Below, one piece after another: positions 1 through 5,368 of a stretch of 7,051 nt of DNA. This stretch comes from UBA5177 sp002413265 (GTDB taxonomy: Bacteria; Chloroflexota; UBA5177). How positions within the stretch are numbered: the stretch's first letter is position 1; each line of letters opens with the position of its first letter. The notes under the pieces are model-generated. The model did no database searches. It saw only the letters and a list, made by a program, of their open reading frames with translations, and was not told the DNA's origin. The position numbers were made by a program, and so were the translations under genes. Location: NCBI GenBank assembly GCA_036752825.1, contig DAIORV010000113.1, positions 1 through 7,051 of the forward strand, written 5' to 3'.

Positions 1-914
1 GTGGGAAAGCCTTCCGTCAGGATCAGCAGGTTGCGACAACGCTCGGCAAGGGCGTCGTCGTTGACGGCAAGCCAGCCGCCTATGTTTGCCAGGGGATCCT
101 TCTTGGCGCTCATGGTCATGCCGTCGGCCAGCGAGGCCATCTCGCGCACGATGTCGGGAATGCTCGTCTTTTCGTACCCGGGCTCTCGGATGTGAATGAA
201 CCAGGCATTTTCCGCAAAGCGGCACGCGTCAAGAAACAGCGGTACGCCGAAGCGGTCGCACAGGGCACGCACTCCTCGCAGATTCTCCATGGAGACCGGC
301 TGGCCCCCTCCAGAGTTGTTGGTCACCGTGACGAACACGACCGGAACTGAGTCGCCGCGCTCAGCGAGCAAGGCTTCGAGGGCCGCCAGATCCATATTCC
401 CTTTGAACGGGTGAAGCGCCGAGGGCAGGCGGCCTTCAGGAATGACCAAATCGACGGCACTGGCGCCGGTGTATTCGACATTGGCTCTGGTGGTGTCGAA
501 GTGGGTGTTGTTTGGAATGATCTTGCCGGAACCGCCGATGACCGTGAAAAGGATCTTTTCGGCCGCACGTCCCTGATGCGTGGGGATTACGTGTTTGAAG
601 GGAAAGAGCTCGCGTACTCGCTCGACGAAGAGATACCACGATGGTGACCCTGCATAGCTTTCATCTCCGTGCTGCATGGCCGCCCACTGGTCCCGCGACA
701 TGGCACCCGTGCCCGAGTCGGTGAGGAGGTCGATCAGCACGTCGTCGGCATGGAGGTTGAAGAGGTTGTAGCCGGCGTCGCGGATCGCAGTCCGGCGCTG
801 CGCCTCGGTCGAGATGCGAAGCGGCTCCACGGAGTGGATGCGAAAGGGCTCGATGATCGTTCTGAAGGGTGTGTCGGCCGGCGCTACGGCGTCGGGGTCT
901 TGGCTAGCGTTCAT
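1..914 (-). CDS. tnaA: Tryptophanase (tryptophan indole-lyase), N-terminal 304 residues; C-terminus beyond window edge
   Basis: A cytosolic PLP-dependent beta-eliminating lyase that would split L-tryptophan into indole, pyruvate and ammonia. Reading leftward from ATG at 914, 304 codons are visible; by comparison with E. coli TnaA (about 470 residues) roughly a third is missing. Family landmarks appear in order: EPFRI near residue 22, IDLLTDSGTG (61-70), GDESYAGS (83-90, with the cation-binding Glu85 and active-site Tyr87 by analogy), PTHQGR (111-116), GGQPVSM (203-209), the PLP-ring segment LDACRFAENA (228-237), and SAKKD (269-273). By analogy with Lys257 of tyrosine phenol-lyase, the second Lys (272) carries PLP. 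Tyrosine phenol-lyase is the close alternative. The FDTT stretch has Asp140 where tryptophanases have Asp137 and tyrosine phenol-lyases have Thr124, and SAKKD also matches tryptophanase, so tryptophanase is preferred. An in-frame stop lies six codons upstream, so this ATG is the first possible start. The gene is divergent from the phosphodiesterase gene. Confidence 0.93.
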   Translation of the reverse strand, partial: MNASQDPDAVAPADTPFRTIIEPFRIHSVEPLRISTEAQRRTAIRDAGYNLFNLHADDVLIDLLTDSGTGAMSRDQWAAMQHGDESYAGSPSWYLFVERVRELFPFKHVIPTHQGRAAEKILFTVIGGSGKIIPNNTHFDTTRANVEYTGASAVDLVIPEGRLPSALHPFKGNMDLAALEALLAERGDSVPVVFVTVTNNSGGGQPVSMENLRGVRALCDRFGVPLFLDACRFAENAWFIHIREPGYEKTSIPDIVREMASLADGMTMSAKKDPLANIGGWLAVNDDALAERCRNLLILTEGFP

Positions 915-918
915 ACGG

Positions 919-923
919 CTCCC
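919..923 (-). promoter_or_regulatory. Ribosome binding site of the tryptophanase gene
   Basis: On the minus strand GGGAG lies four bases before the ATG at 914. The spacing is slightly short but usable, and no other start is possible upstream because of the in-frame TGA. Confidence 0.5.
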
Positions 924-931
924 GTTTCACA

Positions 932-1033
932 TCATATGGGGCTCTCAACGCGTATTCCGCGGGTTGGCGTCCGGCTGAGGGCGGATGAGAAGAGAAAACC
1001 ACGCGGACGTGTGAACAAGTTCACCTTTTTCAT
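932..1033 (-). other. Candidate 33-codon leader ORF upstream of tryptophanase
   Basis: On the minus strand an ATG at 1033 opens a 33-codon frame beginning MKKVNLFTRPRGF and ending VESPI, with its TGA at 934-932, 17 bases before the tryptophanase ATG. A GAGAG element sits about four bases before its start. E. coli tnaA is preceded by the tnaC leader, where a tryptophan codon and a terminal proline matter for attenuation. This ORF has no tryptophan codon, so it is not a recognisable TnaC. It overlaps the CRP-like palindrome, which would have to lie inside the transcript if the ORF is translated. An open frame of this length can occur by chance in high-GC DNA, so it is a candidate only. Confidence 0.2.
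1010..1025. promoter_or_regulatory. CRP/FNR-type operator palindrome
   Basis: The 16 bases read TGTGA-ACAAGT-TCACC, matching nine of the ten defined positions of the E. coli CRP consensus TGTGA-N6-TCACA. The core GTGAAC-AA-GTTCAC (1011-1024) is a perfect 6+6 inverted repeat. It lies between the divergent tryptophanase and phosphodiesterase genes, about 96 bases before the former and 78 before the latter. CRP control of tna is established in E. coli. Control here is inferred, and another dimeric regulator with a similar half-site is possible. Confidence 0.5.
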
Positions 1034-1041
1034 CGGTCTCT

Positions 1042-1062
1042 CAGCAAAAAGCCAGCAAAAGC
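1042..1062. repeat. Two adjacent near-identical direct repeats with A-tracts
   Basis: CAGCAAAAAGC (1042-1052) is followed immediately by CAGCAAAAGC (1053-1062), differing only by one A. The period is about one helical turn, so the two A-tracts face the same side of the DNA. The pair sits between the CRP-like palindrome and the start of the phosphodiesterase gene. It could be a tandem operator, a bent-DNA element or chance. Confidence 0.45.
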
Positions 1063-1066
1063 TGCC

Positions 1067-1072
1067 TATGGT
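1067..1072 (+). promoter_or_regulatory. Possible -10 element for the phosphodiesterase gene
   Basis: TATGGT matches four of six positions of the sigma-70 -10 consensus and has no good -35 hexamer 17 bases upstream. If transcription began about seven bases downstream, near 1079, the CRP-like palindrome would be centred near -61, a classical class I activator position. This geometry is the main reason to list it. The hexamer alone is weak evidence. Confidence 0.2.
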
Positions 1073-1090
1073 CTATCAAAACCGATTGAT

Positions 1091-1095
1091 GAGGA
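1091..1095 (+). promoter_or_regulatory. Ribosome binding site fixing the TTG start of the phosphodiesterase
   Basis: GAGGA lies seven bases before TTG at 1103. It supports this unusual start codon, because the next ATG in frame (residue 40) would remove most of the signal sequence. Confidence 0.6.
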
Positions 1096-1102
1096 AACTG
1101 GG

Positions 1103-2737
1103 TTGACCCCAAATCCCCAGAGGCAACGACTGGAGGGTCTCTTTGCGCGCGGGCGCATTTCGCGAGGTCAGTTCCTGGCAGGATTGGCGGCCTGTGGCCT
1201 TAGTGCGGCAGCGATCGAGATGCTCGCGGGTTGTGAAGCAGCTCTGCCCGACGAAAGTGAAGCCGTCGCTGCCTATCTGTGTCTGATTGTGCTGGACGGC
1301 TTCAGGCCAGACTATCTGAAGCTAGCTGAGATGCCTGCCTTTCAGGAGCTGGTGCAGCGCGGAACGTTTTATGAACGTGCCTGGGTGGGTCAGATAGAGA
1401 GCGAGACTCCGACTGGCCATGCAACAATTTCGACTGGCTCGCTACCACGACACGACGGAGTTATCGGCTTCGAGTGGCGGGACCCGGTGACGAGGCGCGA
1501 GGTCCTCGACGGGTGGGAACAGGGGGCGACGCTGGGTCGGCTCGGTCGAGAAATCGAACGCACTCACGTCAACTCGATTCCGCAAGCCATAAAGCGATCG
1601 GATCCCAGCGCGGTGGTAGTGACCGCCTCGTCGGAGAAGGTCTATGCGGCTGATGCGATGTCGGCTCATGCTGCCGACTACGTGCTGTATCACCGTTTGA
1701 GTGAAGGGGCCATAATTCCGTCGGCTCTGCCCGGTCGGCTGCCCTCTCCGGATGTCCTGACAAAGCCGGCTCTTACGCGGCAACTTCCACTTCAGTCGTT
1801 CACGGATTGGGACGATGTTTCAACCGAACTGGCGCTCGAGGCGTTCTCGGCGTATAGACCTAAAGCGCTGATGCTCAATCTGCCCGGGACGGACTACTAC
1901 GGTCACATGTTCGGCGGCCCGGCCTCACCTGGGGTGATGAGCACCGTGGTCAGCGGCCAAGACCGAAACATTGGCCGGGTCGTGGACGCCTACAGAAAGG
2001 CCGGCATTCTCGATCAGACGCTCTTCGTAGTCACTGCAGATCACGGGATGGTTCCCAACCACCATGAAGTTGGTCCCGATAGCATTGAGGCAGCCGTGGA
2101 TGGGGCGGGCGCCAGCTATCTCTTTCACACGGGAGGCACGGCGAAGTACATCTACCTGCTGGACCGGGATCGAAAACGAGCCAGTTATGTCGCCCGCGAG
2201 GTGGCTCGTCTCCCGGGCGTAGTCAGCGCTTACTACCGCGCCGGGGCCAATCACTACGAGCGTGCCGCGCCAATACATGATTCAGCGCTCGACGATGCCT
2301 TCAGGCACCTCCTCGGGACCTTTTCTGGTCCCAGTGCTCCAGACGTTGTAGCTCCGTATCGCGAGAGCACCATCGGCACGAGCTACCCGCAGAGGTATGG
2401 GAACCATGGAGGTCTCTCGTGGGGAGCTCAAGCCATCCCCCTGCTGTTTGCGGGCCCAGGAGTCAGCCAGGGCGTTCGTTCGAAAATGTCTGCTCGTTGT
2501 GTGGACATCGCTCCCACCGTGCTCCGGCTGCTCGGCCTGCCATCGACCGGCATGGACGGCGTAGTTCTAAGCGATGCCATTTCGGGACCAACGAGAGACG
2601 AGGTAACCGGTCAGGCCGGGCTCGAAGTGTCGCTTCACAAGCACCAAGAGGCATTGATAGGACAATCCGAGATGGAACAGCAGGAAGATCGAATGAGAGG
2701 AATTCGCCGGCTTCCGATGTCTCCGCTGCGACCGTAA
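1103..2737 (+). CDS. Exported PF01663-type phosphodiesterase / nucleotide pyrophosphatase, putative lipoprotein
   Basis: A 544-residue protein of the alkaline-phosphatase superfamily (type I phosphodiesterase/nucleotide pyrophosphatase branch), which hydrolyses phosphate mono- or diesters with two metal ions, probably zinc. The site looks complete: Asp65 in LDGFRPDY, nucleophile Thr102 in ETPTGH followed by ATISTG, Asp264 and His268 in GTDYYGH, Asp313-His314 in TADHGM, and His435 in GNHGG. The exact substrate cannot be read. The N-terminus has a basic region, SRGQFLAG (20-27), a hydrophobic stretch, and LAGC (41-44), so it resembles a twin-arginine lipoprotein signal with Cys44 as lipidation site. 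The second arginine is Gly22, however, so Tat export is uncertain. The start is TTG with a good ribosome binding site. It is followed after 98 bases by a second, unrelated phosphoesterase on the same strand. Confidence 0.88.
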   Translation: MTPNPQRQRLEGLFARGRISRGQFLAGLAACGLSAAAIEMLAGCEAALPDESEAVAAYLCLIVLDGFRPDYLKLAEMPAFQELVQRGTFYERAWVGQIESETPTGHATISTGSLPRHDGVIGFEWRDPVTRREVLDGWEQGATLGRLGREIERTHVNSIPQAIKRSDPSAVVVTASSEKVYAADAMSAHAADYVLYHRLSEGAIIPSALPGRLPSPDVLTKPALTRQLPLQSFTDWDDVSTELALEAFSAYRPKALMLNLPGTDYYGHMFGGPASPGVMSTVVSGQDRNIGRVVDAYRKAGILDQTLFVVTADHGMVPNHHEVGPDSIEAAVDGAGASYLFHTGGTAKYIYLLDRDRKRASYVAREVARLPGVVSAYYRAGANHYERAAPIHDSALDDAFRHLLGTFSGPSAPDVVAPYRESTIGTSYPQRYGNHGGLSWGAQAIPLLFAGPGVSQGVRSKMSARCVDIAPTVLRLLGLPSTGMDGVVLSDAISGPTRDEVTGQAGLEVSLHKHQEALIGQSEMEQQEDRMRGIRRLPMSPLRP

Positions 2738-2809
2738 AATTTCATGGCCACACTAATCTCACCATCTGCGTCAGACCTGCCATCGTCGGAGAGACTCTGG
2801 GTCTTCGCC

Positions 2810-2832
2810 GCGACCGACTGCCTTTGGGTCGC
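2810..2832 (+). repeat. Inverted repeat just before the second phosphoesterase start
   Basis: GCGACC (2810-2815) and GGTCGC (2827-2832) are perfect inverted arms around an 11-base loop, ending three bases before the chosen ATG. In RNA the hairpin would cover the region where a ribosome binding site should be, and no good Shine-Dalgarno sequence is visible there. It could modulate translation or be a chance match. Confidence 0.35.
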
Positions 2833-2835
2833 TCG

Positions 2836-4413
2836 ATGAGAGCTAGGTACGGCTCTTCGGGAGGGTTGCTGCGGCGTGTTGCTCGCGGCGCTCTGCCGGC
2901 GCTTATTGCCGCGGGCTTCACTATGCTGCAAACGGTTCCTCCTGTGAGCGCCGGGCAGACGGCTCCGCAACACAAGACGTGCAAGACGAGTTTGAGCTGC
3001 AGTCCGATCACGCACATCGTGTTCATCATCAAGGAGGACCACACCTTCGACAGCCTATTCGGTACGTTCCCGAACGCGAACGGCGCGACAACGTATCGGA
3101 CGGCAGACGGGAAGTTACACCGGCTCGGGCATCAACCCATTTACATCAAGCAGTCACTGACCAAAGACGCGCAGGCGGCCGAGCAAGCGATCGACGACGG
3201 CAAACTCGACGGGTTTTCACAAAATACCGGCGTGAGGCAGATCAACGCGTACAGCGGACAGGCCATGGATATAAGCGATTCTCAACTGTATCAGTCAGAT
3301 ATACCGAATTACTGGCACTACGCGAGTGCCTTCTCGCTGCAAGACAGGTTCTTCTCCACAGTCGCCTCGAACAGCTTCCCCAATCACCTGTATGCGGTCG
3401 CGGCGCAGGCGGGAAATACAGATGGTGTGCCCTCGAACCTCTTCGTGTCGTCGCATCCCGACCGATGGGGATGCGACGCACCGGCCACTACCTTGGTGCG
3501 GCAAGAGCTGCCGAACGGTCATGTTAATTTCGCTTACCCATGTTTTGACTTTCGTACTGTTCCCGACTTGCTCGATGCACACCATCTCTCGTGGGCGTAC
3601 TACGCGCCGACCCAAGATCAGCCTGGATATAAGTGGTCTGCGTTGAACGCGGTCAAGCACATCAGACTTGGCCCAGACTGGAAATCCAACGTCATCGATC
3701 AATCGCGGTTCACGCAAGATGCCTCGAGTGGAAAGCTGCCCGCCGTCAGCTGGCTCGTGCCGCTGGATCCGTACAGCGATCACCCCGCGCTCAGCAATAT
3801 CTGTGACGGTGAGAACTGGACGATTCGCCAGATCAACGCAATCATGAGCAATCCGGCCGAGTGGATGCACACGGCGATCGTGCTGACCTGGGACGACTGG
3901 GGAGGTTTTTACGATCACGTCGTGCCACCGAAAGGGCCGAATCCCTATTCGATGTACGGCCTTCGCGTGCCGACGATCATCATATCGCCGTACGCCAAAC
4001 GAGGCTTCGTCGATCACACGATGTACGATTTTTCGTCGCTTGCTCGCTTCGCCGAGTCAGTTTTCGGGCTACCGACGCTGACGAAGCTCGATAAAGCGTC
4101 GAACACCATGGCGTCGTCGTTCGACTTTTCGCAGAGGCCGCGGCCGCCGCTGCTTCTACACCAGCGCACTTGTCCTGCTTTACCGAAGCGCCCAAGGCTC
4201 CGCACCTACGGCGTGATGGCCGCAGCTCTCGGCGGGAGCGCTCTGCTTTTGCTACTGCTGGTCACCGCCTATCTCGTCGCGACTCGGCCGTCACTGGCCC
4301 GCAGAGTAATCGCAATTTCACCCGGCGTGCAGGTCACGTTGGGAAGTGGCTTCCTGGCCGCCGGCATCGCGTTCACGTGGTACGTGCTGAAGACGTGGAG
4401 CTTGCCGCACTAG
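2836..4413 (+). CDS. Exported, membrane-anchored PF04185-type phosphoesterase (AcpA/phospholipase C-like)
   Basis: A 525-residue phosphoesterase of the acid phosphatase AcpA/phospholipase C family, acting outside the membrane on phosphate esters; the substrate is unknown. Motifs in order: KEDHTFD (66-72, first metal-site motif), SNSFPNH (178-184, Ser180 the likely nucleophile by analogy with AcpA), PYSDHP (312-317), GENW (325-328), and TWDDWGGFYDH (351-361, the metal aspartate pair at 353-354). The usual Glu-Asn of the first motif is Glu67-Asp68 here. The N-terminus is a Sec-like signal: arginines to residue 18, a hydrophobic run to about 34, then VSA before a likely cut at 39. Two hydrophobic segments near 459-481 and 500-518 suggest C-terminal anchoring, unlike soluble AcpA. 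The frame stays open upstream to 2419, but that part overlaps the previous gene and is arginine/serine-rich with no family similarity, so ATG 2836 is chosen, although it lacks a clear ribosome binding site. It may be co-transcribed with the upstream phosphodiesterase. Confidence 0.85.
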   Translation: MRARYGSSGGLLRRVARGALPALIAAGFTMLQTVPPVSAGQTAPQHKTCKTSLSCSPITHIVFIIKEDHTFDSLFGTFPNANGATTYRTADGKLHRLGHQPIYIKQSLTKDAQAAEQAIDDGKLDGFSQNTGVRQINAYSGQAMDISDSQLYQSDIPNYWHYASAFSLQDRFFSTVASNSFPNHLYAVAAQAGNTDGVPSNLFVSSHPDRWGCDAPATTLVRQELPNGHVNFAYPCFDFRTVPDLLDAHHLSWAYYAPTQDQPGYKWSALNAVKHIRLGPDWKSNVIDQSRFTQDASSGKLPAVSWLVPLDPYSDHPALSNICDGENWTIRQINAIMSNPAEWMHTAIVLTWDDWGGFYDHVVPPKGPNPYSMYGLRVPTIIISPYAKRGFVDHTMYDFSSLARFAESVFGLPTLTKLDKASNTMASSFDFSQRPRPPLLLHQRTCPALPKRPRLRTYGVMAAALGGSALLLLLLVTAYLVATRPSLARRVIAISPGVQVTLGSGFLAAGIAFTWYVLKTWSLPH

Positions 4414-4502
4414 AAGGGGCCACGAGAGACGGGCTCGTAGCAAGGGGCGCGCTCCCGAGGTCATTGAGTCCGAGTGCTGCTCGAGCGTGAGGATCCATAT
4501 TC

Positions 4503-5030
4503 TCAAGAGCAGGGCCCGATGGGGAAGTGATACATATCCCTGGCGGGGTTTGCCGTACAAAACTCGTTGGCGATTCGCCACCCTCTTGTCGTATGCCGAG
4601 TGACGAAGGTGAGATTCTGTGCTTCCGTGTCCCATTGCCAGACGGTGAGCACACGTGCGGTGAGGCCATGGGGCACCACACGCTTGATGATCACCCGCAT
4701 CGGCGGGTTCTGACAGCGGCAGAAAATATTTCCGTTCCCGCCACTCGCGTGTGTCTGCTCGTAGCGGCGCTCGAGGACCAAAGACTTGATCAGACGTGCG
4801 GTTAACGGGCAGGAGGTGAGCTGCCCTTTAAGAGCATTGCAGGATTGCCTTTGAGCCGATGACTTGTAAAACGGCCCAACAAGTATCTGCACGGCTCGAA
4901 TCGGGCTTACCGCGCCGTTGGCTTCCGGAGCTCCGAGCACTGACGAGGGTCTGAGGATCGAGGCTCCGAGAATAGTCATCGACACGGCGACGCAGAGAAA
5001 CTCGGCACGTGACGGGAACTTGACGATCAT
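4503..5030 (-). CDS. Small secreted six-cysteine protein of unknown function
   Basis: I do not recognise this 175-residue protein. A typical signal peptide is visible: basic residues at 4 and 8, a hydrophobic core at about 11-26, and a likely cleavage after about residue 33-34 (SSVLGA). The mature part has six cysteines (64, 74, 104, 106, 158, 174), an even number that would suit three disulfides outside the cytoplasm. The second half alternates strand-like segments (RVIIKRVV, ARVLTVWQW, NLTFVTRH) and ends with GWRIANEFC. This loosely resembles the last strands of NTF2-like or DUF3828-type secreted domains, which is a weak inference by eye. The frame is open 29 codons further upstream, to 5117, but ATG 5030 has GGAAGGA five bases before it and begins the signal peptide directly. 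It is convergent with the phosphoesterase gene (89-base gap) and divergent from the small membrane protein gene. Confidence 0.72.
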   Translation of the reverse strand: MIVKFPSRAEFLCVAVSMTILGASILRPSSVLGAPEANGAVSPIRAVQILVGPFYKSSAQRQSCNALKGQLTSCPLTARLIKSLVLERRYEQTHASGGNGNIFCRCQNPPMRVIIKRVVPHGLTARVLTVWQWDTEAQNLTFVTRHTTRGWRIANEFCTANPARDMYHFPIGPCS

Positions 5031-5035
5031 GGGCG

Positions 5036-5042
5036 TCCTTCC
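5036..5042 (-). promoter_or_regulatory. Ribosome binding site deciding the start of the secreted six-cysteine protein
   Basis: GGAAGGA on the minus strand, five bases before ATG 5030. It favours this start over the ATG at 5117, which would add 29 residues ahead of the signal peptide. Confidence 0.65.
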
Positions 5043-5067
5043 AATTGTTGGTGTTCGTCTGTATAAC
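5039..5067 (+). promoter_or_regulatory. Possible sigma-70-type promoter for the small membrane protein operon
   Basis: TATAAC (5062-5067) matches five of six -10 positions. Seventeen bases upstream, TTCCAA (5039-5044) matches three of six -35 positions. It would give a leader of about 60 bases before ATG 5136. It overlaps the ribosome binding site of the divergent gene, and the -35 is poor, so confidence is low. Confidence 0.28.
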
Positions 5068-5125
5068 GAGTCAGCCGACTTATGGTTATGGGGACATGGA
5101 AGGTTCGAACTGGTCATTGATGTAT

Positions 5126-5131
5126 GGAGAG
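5126..5131 (+). promoter_or_regulatory. Ribosome binding site of the small membrane protein
   Basis: GGAGAG four bases before ATG 5136. The upstream in-frame ATG at 5124 has no comparable element, so the start at 5136 is preferred. Confidence 0.55.
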
Positions 5132-5135
5132 ACGA

Positions 5136-5324
5136 ATGAAGCTTCTAATTGAGATTCTTATCGCCATTGTTCTGCACCCGATTGCGGTGATTCTGGTGTG
5201 GCTAGATCTGTTGGGTCGATCGGACATTGGCCGGGCTAAGAAAGTGGTGTGGGCAGTGGTGGCTCTGGTCTGGGGGATCGGGCCCATCCTCTACATCTTG
5301 GTCGGAGATGGAGAGCTCTGGTAG
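5136..5324 (+). CDS. Small two-helix membrane protein, PLDc_N type
   Basis: A 62-residue integral membrane protein. Two hydrophobic segments (about 4-22 and 36-56) are joined by a short polar loop with LDLLGRSD (23-30) and a basic KK pair (35-36). The second helix carries W39, G49-P50 and Y53 (IGPILYILVG), the pattern of the PLDc_N domain (PF13396), which occurs at the N-terminus of cardiolipin synthases and often alone as small proteins of unknown role. There is no phospholipase D HKD motif here or nearby, so no enzymatic activity is implied. The start at 5136 is chosen over the in-frame ATG at 5124 on its ribosome binding site. It lies 44 bases before the oxidoreductase gene and is probably first in its operon. 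Confidence 0.75.
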   Translation: MKLLIEILIAIVLHPIAVILVWLDLLGRSDIGRAKKVVWAVVALVWGIGPILYILVGDGELW

Positions 5325-5341
5325 CTGAGGGAGAAGGTCCG

Positions 5342-5353
5342 CTCCGACGGAGG
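5342..5353 (+). promoter_or_regulatory. Distant ribosome binding site of the oxidoreductase, partly in a small hairpin
   Basis: GGAGG (5349-5353) is the only good Shine-Dalgarno match before the GTG start at 5369, but its 15-base spacing is longer than usual. CTCC (5342-5345) can pair with GGAG (5349-5352) across a three-base loop and could partly mask it. An in-frame TAG at 5357 rules out a start further upstream. Confidence 0.35.
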
Positions 5354-5368
5354 CTTTAGCATTGTCAT

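Noticed and set aside
931..936. TATGAT on the minus strand as the -10 of the tryptophanase gene
   Set aside because: It is 17 bases from the start codon, leaving almost no leader, and has no -35 match at the right distance.
669..1106. 145-codon plus-strand open frame leading into the phosphodiesterase start
   Set aside because: Antisense to the conserved N-terminus of tryptophanase and running through the regulatory intergenic region; no recognisable domain.
2419..2835. In-frame upstream extension of the PF04185 gene (139 extra codons)
   Set aside because: It overlaps the last 319 bases of the phosphodiesterase gene in another frame, is arginine/serine-rich with no family similarity, and would put the clear signal peptide in the middle of the protein.
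3295..4017. 240-codon minus-strand open frame
   Set aside because: Lies opposite the conserved catalytic core of the PF04185 phosphoesterase; no recognisable domain, an antisense shadow of high-GC coding DNA.
4422..4438. Hairpin ACGAG...CTCGT after the phosphoesterase stop as a terminator
   Set aside because: Only five base pairs with a seven-base loop and no following T run. The 89-base convergent gap shows no convincing terminator.
4488..4505. Imperfect 7+7 hairpin at the stop of the secreted six-cysteine gene
   Set aside because: One mismatch, AT-rich stem and no T tract; overlaps the stop codon, so not convincing as a terminator.
5103..5110. GTTCGAAC palindrome before the small membrane protein gene
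   Set aside because: Only eight bases with no extension; expected by chance at this length.
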